NCBI GenBank assembly: GCA_900320765.1
Contig: ONTN01000079.1
Coordinates: 1 to 9,421, forward strand
Source: an uncultured Eubacteriales bacterium
GTDB lineage: Bacteria; Bacillota; Clostridia; Oscillospirales; Oscillospiraceae
Reading direction: 5' to 3'
Length of the DNA stretch: 9,421 nt
Positions 6,359 through 9,421 of the stretch are shown piece after piece. The notes under the pieces are model-generated. The model was given only the letters and a program-made list of their open reading frames with translations, did not search any database and was not told the DNA's origin. Every line of letters starts with the position of its first letter. Within the stretch, counting starts at the first letter, position 1. The translations under genes were made by a program, and so were the position numbers.

Positions 6359-6592
6359 AAGCAGACATCAGCTACAATAACACGCCTCACAGCGGTCCTT
6401 TTCGGCGCTTTTTGCCCCTTGTCACTTGATGGGCGACAGCCCATCTGCGCTTCGCGGAACAAAAATCCCGCGAAAATTACTCGCTGTGAGGTGCCTTGCA
6501 GTTTTGACGGAGCAGTTTTTCGTCAAGGCAAGGAAGCGGGCTTGGCGGAAAAATGCCCGTCAAAACCGTGTTCTTATAGCTGCCGTCTGCTT
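6359..6592 (-). ncRNA. Candidate structured RNA element (three-way junction) between promoter and T-box
   Basis: A 234-nt non-coding block with inverted ends: the first and last 26 nt (6567-6592, 6359-6384; AAGCAGAC at each end) match at 22 of 26 positions. As minus-strand RNA, 24 of 26 pair, because two differences become G-U wobbles; this is helix P1. Directly inside, P2 is GUUUUGACGG (6566-6557) with CCGUCAAAAC (6510-6501). After a linker UGCAAGGCA (6500-6492) comes P3, CCUCACAGCG (6491-6482) with CGCUGUGAGG (6394-6385), which abuts the 3' arm of P1. P3 encloses two hairpins: UUCGCGG/CCGCGAA (6474-6468, 6457-6451) and GAUGGGC/GCCCAUC (6445-6439, 6434-6428). Transcription from the promoter at 6611-6639 would begin about 12 nt before it, and the T-box starts where it ends. 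I do not recognise the family. It could be a regulatory RNA domain, or a MITE-like repeat inserted in the leader. Confidence 0.55.
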
Positions 6593-6610
6593 TATTCACT
6601 TTGCTACATT

Positions 6611-6639
6611 ATATTAGCATCTTGCGCGGCGCGTGTCAA
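6611..6639 (-). promoter_or_regulatory. Promoter of the cysE-cysS-polA-rimI operon
   Basis: A perfect -35 TTGACA (6639-6634) sits 17 nt from a -10 TAATAT (6616-6611) that is preceded by TGC, an extended -10 element. The -35 hexamer abuts the pgsA stop codon directly. A second possible -10, TATAAT, overlaps 3 nt downstream but would need a 20-nt spacer. Transcription should start near 6604-6605, giving a leader of about 628 nt before cysE. Confidence 0.85.
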
Positions 6640-7185
6640 TTACTGCTCCAAAATTACCTTCCCGTTGTGGATGAAATAATCGCACATCGAGTAAATATTG
6701 AGGACGAGGATTATTGCAACGCAGAGGTTATTAACGGTGAATATGCCCCAGCCGAGGCTCGCGAGCGGCTCTATGAGCATAATGGGTATGCAGAACATCG
6801 TCGTCGCCGTCTTTATCTTGCCCGACCAGCCGGCGGCCATAACCTTGTTTTTCGTGGCGGCGACCATTCTGAGCCCGTCCACGGCGAGATCCCTGCCGAT
6901 AACGATGATGGCGACCCAGGCCGGAAGCTGCCCGAGCTGGACAAAGCAGACGAGGGCGCTTGTCACGAGGAGCTTATCCGCCAGTGGGTCGAGGAACTTT
7001 CCGAAATTCGTGACGAGGCCGCGTGACCTTGCTATCTTGCCGTCGGCAAAATCGGTTACGGAAGCCGAGATGAACACCGCTATCGCGACGTATTTTGAGA
7101 TAAGAAACACGGATACGATATAGAGCGGCACAAGTATGACCCTGAGTATCGTGAGCTTATTCGGCAGATTCATTACGTTTTTCAT
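6640..7185 (-). CDS. pgsA: CDP-diacylglycerol-glycerol-3-phosphate 3-phosphatidyltransferase
   Basis: 181-residue integral membrane enzyme that joins CDP-diacylglycerol and glycerol 3-phosphate to phosphatidylglycerol phosphate, the committed step to phosphatidylglycerol and cardiolipin. The CDP-alcohol phosphotransferase motif is complete: D45, D48-G49, A52-R53, G62, D66 and D70. Hydrophobic segments flank it (about 13-42, 71-99, 127-140, 147-168). The short N-terminus MKNVMNLPNKLTILR is typical of PgsA and helps separate it from phosphatidylserine synthase. The start is the ATG at 7185-7183, which overlaps the rimO stop by one base (TAATG), with GGAGGG 7 nt upstream. The frame is open up to 7284, but those 33 extra Arg-rich residues lie inside rimO and are unlike the family. 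Confidence 0.94.
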   Translation of the reverse strand: MKNVMNLPNKLTILRVILVPLYIVSVFLISKYVAIAVFISASVTDFADGKIARSRGLVTNFGKFLDPLADKLLVTSALVCFVQLGQLPAWVAIIVIGRDLAVDGLRMVAATKNKVMAAGWSGKIKTATTMFCIPIMLIEPLASLGWGIFTVNNLCVAIILVLNIYSMCDYFIHNGKVILEQ

Positions 7186-8504
7186 TAGTTTCCCTCCAAT
7201 TCGGCGACGCACTCTCCGTCGAGCTCGCCGCGGATAACAGCTTCGTAAAATTCTCCGGCCTTGATATCCTCGCCGGTAAACCATATGACTCCGTCAACGT
7301 CGGGGCTTTCGGCAAAGCTCCTGCCGGCGTACATATTCATCTCCTCATCGTAGCCCTCGCAGAAGAGGGTGACCTTTTTGCCGACTCTTGATAAGTTGAA
7401 TTCGTCCATTATCTCCGCCTGGAGCTCGCTTATCCGCATCGCTCTCTCCTCGGCGACCTCGGTTGGTACGTGCGGCATATCATATGCGTCCGTGCCCTCC
7501 TCCGGCGAGAAGGGGAATACCCCCGCGCGCTCTATCTTCGCCTCGCGCAGAAATTCGCACAGCTCCTCGAATTCCGTCTCGCCCTCGCCGGGAAGTCCGG
7601 TGATGAGGCTCGTTCTCAGAACGAGGCCGGGTATGCGCTCGCGCAGCTTCTTGATAAGCCGCCTTATATCGTCGCCCGAGCCGCGGCGGCGCATCTTTTT
7701 AAGTATCTCGTTATTGATATGCTGGATCGGTATATCGAGGTATTTGAGCACCTTCTCCTCTGAGGCTATCGTATCGATAAGCTCGTCGTCCACAGCGTCG
7801 GGGTAGAGATAATGGAGCCTTATCCAGCGGATGCCCTCTATTTTAGCGAGCCTTTTAATAAGCTCGGAGAGGGACTTCTTTTTATACAGGTCTACGCCGT
7901 AAAGCGTGGGGTCCTGAGCGACTATTATAAGCTCGCGCACCCCGTTTTCGGCAAGGCTTCTCGCCTCGGCCTCCACGAGCTCCATCGGGCGGGAGCGGTA
8001 CTTGCCCCTCAGCGAGGGGATCACGCAGTAGGCGCAGTTGTGGCTGCAGCCCTCAGCCACCTTGATATAGGCCCAGCCCGGGCCGGTCGAGACTATGCGC
8101 TGCTCATCGCGTAAGGGCGCGCTGATATCCTCATAAAATTCCGGCTTCTTCCCGCTCTCGTCCTCCAGCGCCTCGACTATGCGGGAAACGCTTCCCGTGC
8201 CCAAAAGCCCGTCTATCTCCGGCATCTCTTTAAGAAGCTCGGACTTGTACCTCTGGGCAAGGCAGCCCGTGACGATGAGCTTTTTGAGCTTCCCCGTCTC
8301 CTTGTAGCTCGCCGCCTTTAAAATATTCTCTATTGCCTCCGCCTGAGCCGATTCTATAAAGGCGCAGGTGTTGACGACTGCGGCGTCGGCCTCGGAGAGC
8401 TCGTCCGTTATCTCGTACCCGTTAAGGTCGAGCAGGGACAGCATCTCCTCCGAATCTATCAGGTTCTTGGCGCAGCCGAGACTGATAAGACATACCTTCG
8501 GCAT
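7185..8504 (-). CDS. rimO: Ribosomal protein S12 methylthiotransferase RimO
   Basis: 439 residues, a two-cluster radical-SAM methylthiotransferase that modifies the conserved aspartate of ribosomal protein S12. The N-terminal UPF0004 domain supplies three cysteines for one iron-sulfur cluster: C11 (SLGCAKNLIDSEE), C47 (NTCAF) and C81 (TGCLAQRY). The radical-SAM motif CxxxCxxC is C153, C157, C160 (EGCSHNCAYCVIPSLRG). A TRAM-type C-terminal domain occupies about 368-435. SLGCAKN with NLIDSE and AQDPTLYG favours RimO over the tRNA-modifying relatives MiaB and MtaB. The start is the ATG at 8504, overlapping the recX stop (TAATG), with GAGG about 10 nt upstream; it is coupled to pgsA on the other side. 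Confidence 0.95.
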   Translation of the reverse strand: MPKVCLISLGCAKNLIDSEEMLSLLDLNGYEITDELSEADAAVVNTCAFIESAQAEAIENILKAASYKETGKLKKLIVTGCLAQRYKSELLKEMPEIDGLLGTGSVSRIVEALEDESGKKPEFYEDISAPLRDEQRIVSTGPGWAYIKVAEGCSHNCAYCVIPSLRGKYRSRPMELVEAEARSLAENGVRELIIVAQDPTLYGVDLYKKKSLSELIKRLAKIEGIRWIRLHYLYPDAVDDELIDTIASEEKVLKYLDIPIQHINNEILKKMRRRGSGDDIRRLIKKLRERIPGLVLRTSLITGLPGEGETEFEELCEFLREAKIERAGVFPFSPEEGTDAYDMPHVPTEVAEERAMRISELQAEIMDEFNLSRVGKKVTLFCEGYDEEMNMYAGRSFAESPDVDGVIWFTGEDIKAGEFYEAVIRGELDGECVAELEGN

Positions 8505-9136
8505 TATTCATATTCCTCGATTTCTTCCGTATTAGCCCCGTATCGGTTAAGGGCTTCCTTTATCTCCGTCCACGAGTAGCCGCGGCGGAGCAGCATATCG
8601 CAGAGCTTTTTCTTCTCCTCGCCCTCCGGCGCTCTCCCCTTGAGCCGGCGGCTTACGAGAACGTCTATTGCGTCCGTCTCCACGGGAAGCTCCGAAAGCG
8701 CCTCCTCCCAGAGCTCCTTTTCCACTCCGCGGCGAAAAAGCTCCTGAGTTATCCGGCCCTTCCCGTAGCCCCTTTTCGAGTAATGCCGGACTATCGCGGC
8801 GGCGTACTCATTATCGTTCAGGGCTCCTATCCTCTCCATAAGGTCGGCGGCGGAAGCGATATCCTCCTCGGCGGCGCCCTTCTCCCTCAGCTTCTTCTCA
8901 AGCTCCTTCCGGCTCATCTGCCTTAAGCTTAAAAGGCGCAGCGATCTCTCCTTCGCGGAAAAGTTCGCGCTTCCGGCTCTGAGCTTTTCGGTCTCCTCCT
9001 CTGATAGCTCCCGCCCCGCATACAGGGAGAGGGCGGCTATCTCGGAAAGGCCGACGCGCAGGCTCTCGCCCGACTCAAGCTCGGCGTACCATCTGTCGGG
9101 GCTTTTCTTCGACTGAACGAGCTTTGAAAGCTTCAT
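8504..9136 (-). CDS. recX: RecA modulator RecX
   Basis: 210 residues. An N-terminal region (1-55) is followed by RecX three-helix repeats: about 60-104 (LRLLSLRQMSRKELEKKLRE), 105-150 (LNDNEYAAAIVRHYSKRGYG, then ITQELFRRGV) and 153-200 (LCDMLLRRGYSWTEIKEAL). RecX binds in the groove of RecA filaments and limits or destabilises them. Its place directly after recA (10 nt between the recA stop and this ATG) fits that partnership. The ribosome binding site is poor (GAGG lies about 17 nt upstream, only GAGAAAAG closer), so its translation may depend on ribosomes ending recA and be kept well below RecA. It ends in an acidic tail, EEIEEYE. Confidence 0.92.
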   Translation of the reverse strand: MKLSKLVQSKKSPDRWYAELESGESLRVGLSEIAALSLYAGRELSEEETEKLRAGSANFSAKERSLRLLSLRQMSRKELEKKLREKGAAEEDIASAADLMERIGALNDNEYAAAIVRHYSKRGYGKGRITQELFRRGVEKELWEEALSELPVETDAIDVLVSRRLKGRAPEGEEKKKLCDMLLRRGYSWTEIKEALNRYGANTEEIEEYE

Positions 9137-9146
9137 CGCGCTTTTC

Positions 9147-9421
9147 TCAGCCCTCGAAGTCCTCGGCTGAGATATCCACGGCTCTGCCGGCGGCCTGAGC
9201 CGCTATCCTCGCCTGGGGCGTCATAAGCTTATAGGCGTTCGCCCTGATCTTCGCCTCGATCTCGTCGGCGACGTCGGGGTAGTCCTTAAGATACTGCTTC
9301 ATACCGTCGCGGCCCTGTATCCTCGTCTCGCCGTAGGTGTACCAGGCTCCTCCCTTTTCGATGATATCGAGCTTTACGGCGAGATCGCCTATCTCGCCGA
9401 TCTTGGAAATGCCCTCGCCGT
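9147..9421 (-). CDS. recA: Recombinase RecA, C-terminal part (start outside window)
   Basis: The last 90 residues of RecA are present; the 5' part lies beyond the window, and two bases of a further codon remain at its edge. The visible part begins GEGISKIGEIGDLAVKLDII, followed by KGGAWYTYGETRIQGRD, the conserved end of the RecA core. The C-terminal domain follows (YLKDYPDVADEIEAKIR) and a short tail ending in DISAEDFEG with TGA at 9149-9147. RecA forms the filament for homologous recombination and SOS signalling. It heads the visible recA-recX-rimO-pgsA unit; its promoter and any LexA site lie outside the window. Confidence 0.95.
   Translation of the reverse strand, partial: GEGISKIGEIGDLAVKLDIIEKGGAWYTYGETRIQGRDGMKQYLKDYPDVADEIEAKIRANAYKLMTPQARIAAQAAGRAVDISAEDFEG

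Noticed and set aside
6359..6592. Known stable RNAs such as 6S RNA, tmRNA, SRP RNA or RNase P RNA
   Set aside because: 6S RNA is an unbranched rod with a central bubble; there is no tRNA-like domain or tag frame as in tmRNA, no SRP Alu/GGAA apex, and none of the RNase P core motifs is evident.
6175..6679. Short plus-strand open frames of 61-86 codons across the cys leader
   Set aside because: They lack ribosome binding sites, read through the T-box, the inverted ends and the promoter, and encode no recognisable protein. The minus-strand RNA structure explains the sequence better.
814..9136. Plus-strand and alternate-frame open frames inside recX, rimO, pgsA, cysE, cysS, polA and rimI
   Set aside because: They are antisense or shifted readings of GC-rich coding sequence, with Arg/Ser/Pro-rich products, no family motifs and no ribosome binding sites.
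1..9421. CRISPR array, tRNA/rRNA genes, insertion sequences, phage or defence genes
   Set aside because: No regularly spaced direct repeats, no cloverleaf, and no transposase, integrase or nuclease-effector reading frame could be found in the window.

Overview
The window reads as a chromosomal segment from a GC-rich Bacillota (Firmicutes) bacterium, most likely an anaerobic gut Clostridia lineage such as the Oscillospirales. That placement is inferred from three things: consensus SigA-type promoters, a T-box attenuator ahead of cysE-cysS, and a PolA without proofreading residues. All nine recognisable genes lie on the minus strand, so transcription runs from high to low coordinates.

The first unit (9421 down to 6640) is recA (C-terminus only), recX, rimO and pgsA. 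They are packed with a 10-nt gap and then two TAATG stop/start overlaps. They cover recombination and its modulation, methylthiolation of ribosomal protein S12, and phosphatidylglycerol synthesis. No terminator is visible after pgsA.

The second unit starts at a near-consensus promoter (6611-6639) that abuts the pgsA stop codon. It is preceded by about 630 nt of untranslated leader. In transcript order the leader holds: (a) a 234-nt element (6592-6359) bounded by 26-nt inverted ends, which folds by hand into a three-way junction and which I do not recognise; (b) a cysteine T-box riboswitch with UGC specifier, UGGA T-box, antiterminator and terminator (6358-6135); (c) a hairpin-rich stretch (6134-5977) in which the cysE ribosome binding site can be sequestered. 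The operon that follows is cysE-cysS-polA-rimI, with gaps of 2 nt, 20 nt and a 1-nt overlap, ending at a strong intrinsic terminator (about 761-804). Cysteine synthesis and cysteinyl-tRNA charging therefore share a message with DNA polymerase I and the S18 acetyltransferase.

The third unit is a secreted transglutaminase-like protein (663 down to 1, continuing outside the window). It is driven by a perfect TTGACA-N17-TATAAT promoter with a small palindrome at the predicted transcription start.

The genes themselves are ordinary housekeeping genes. The novelty is in the cys leader, especially the three-way-junction element between the promoter and the T-box. I saw no CRISPR array, tRNA, rRNA, transposase or phage gene.
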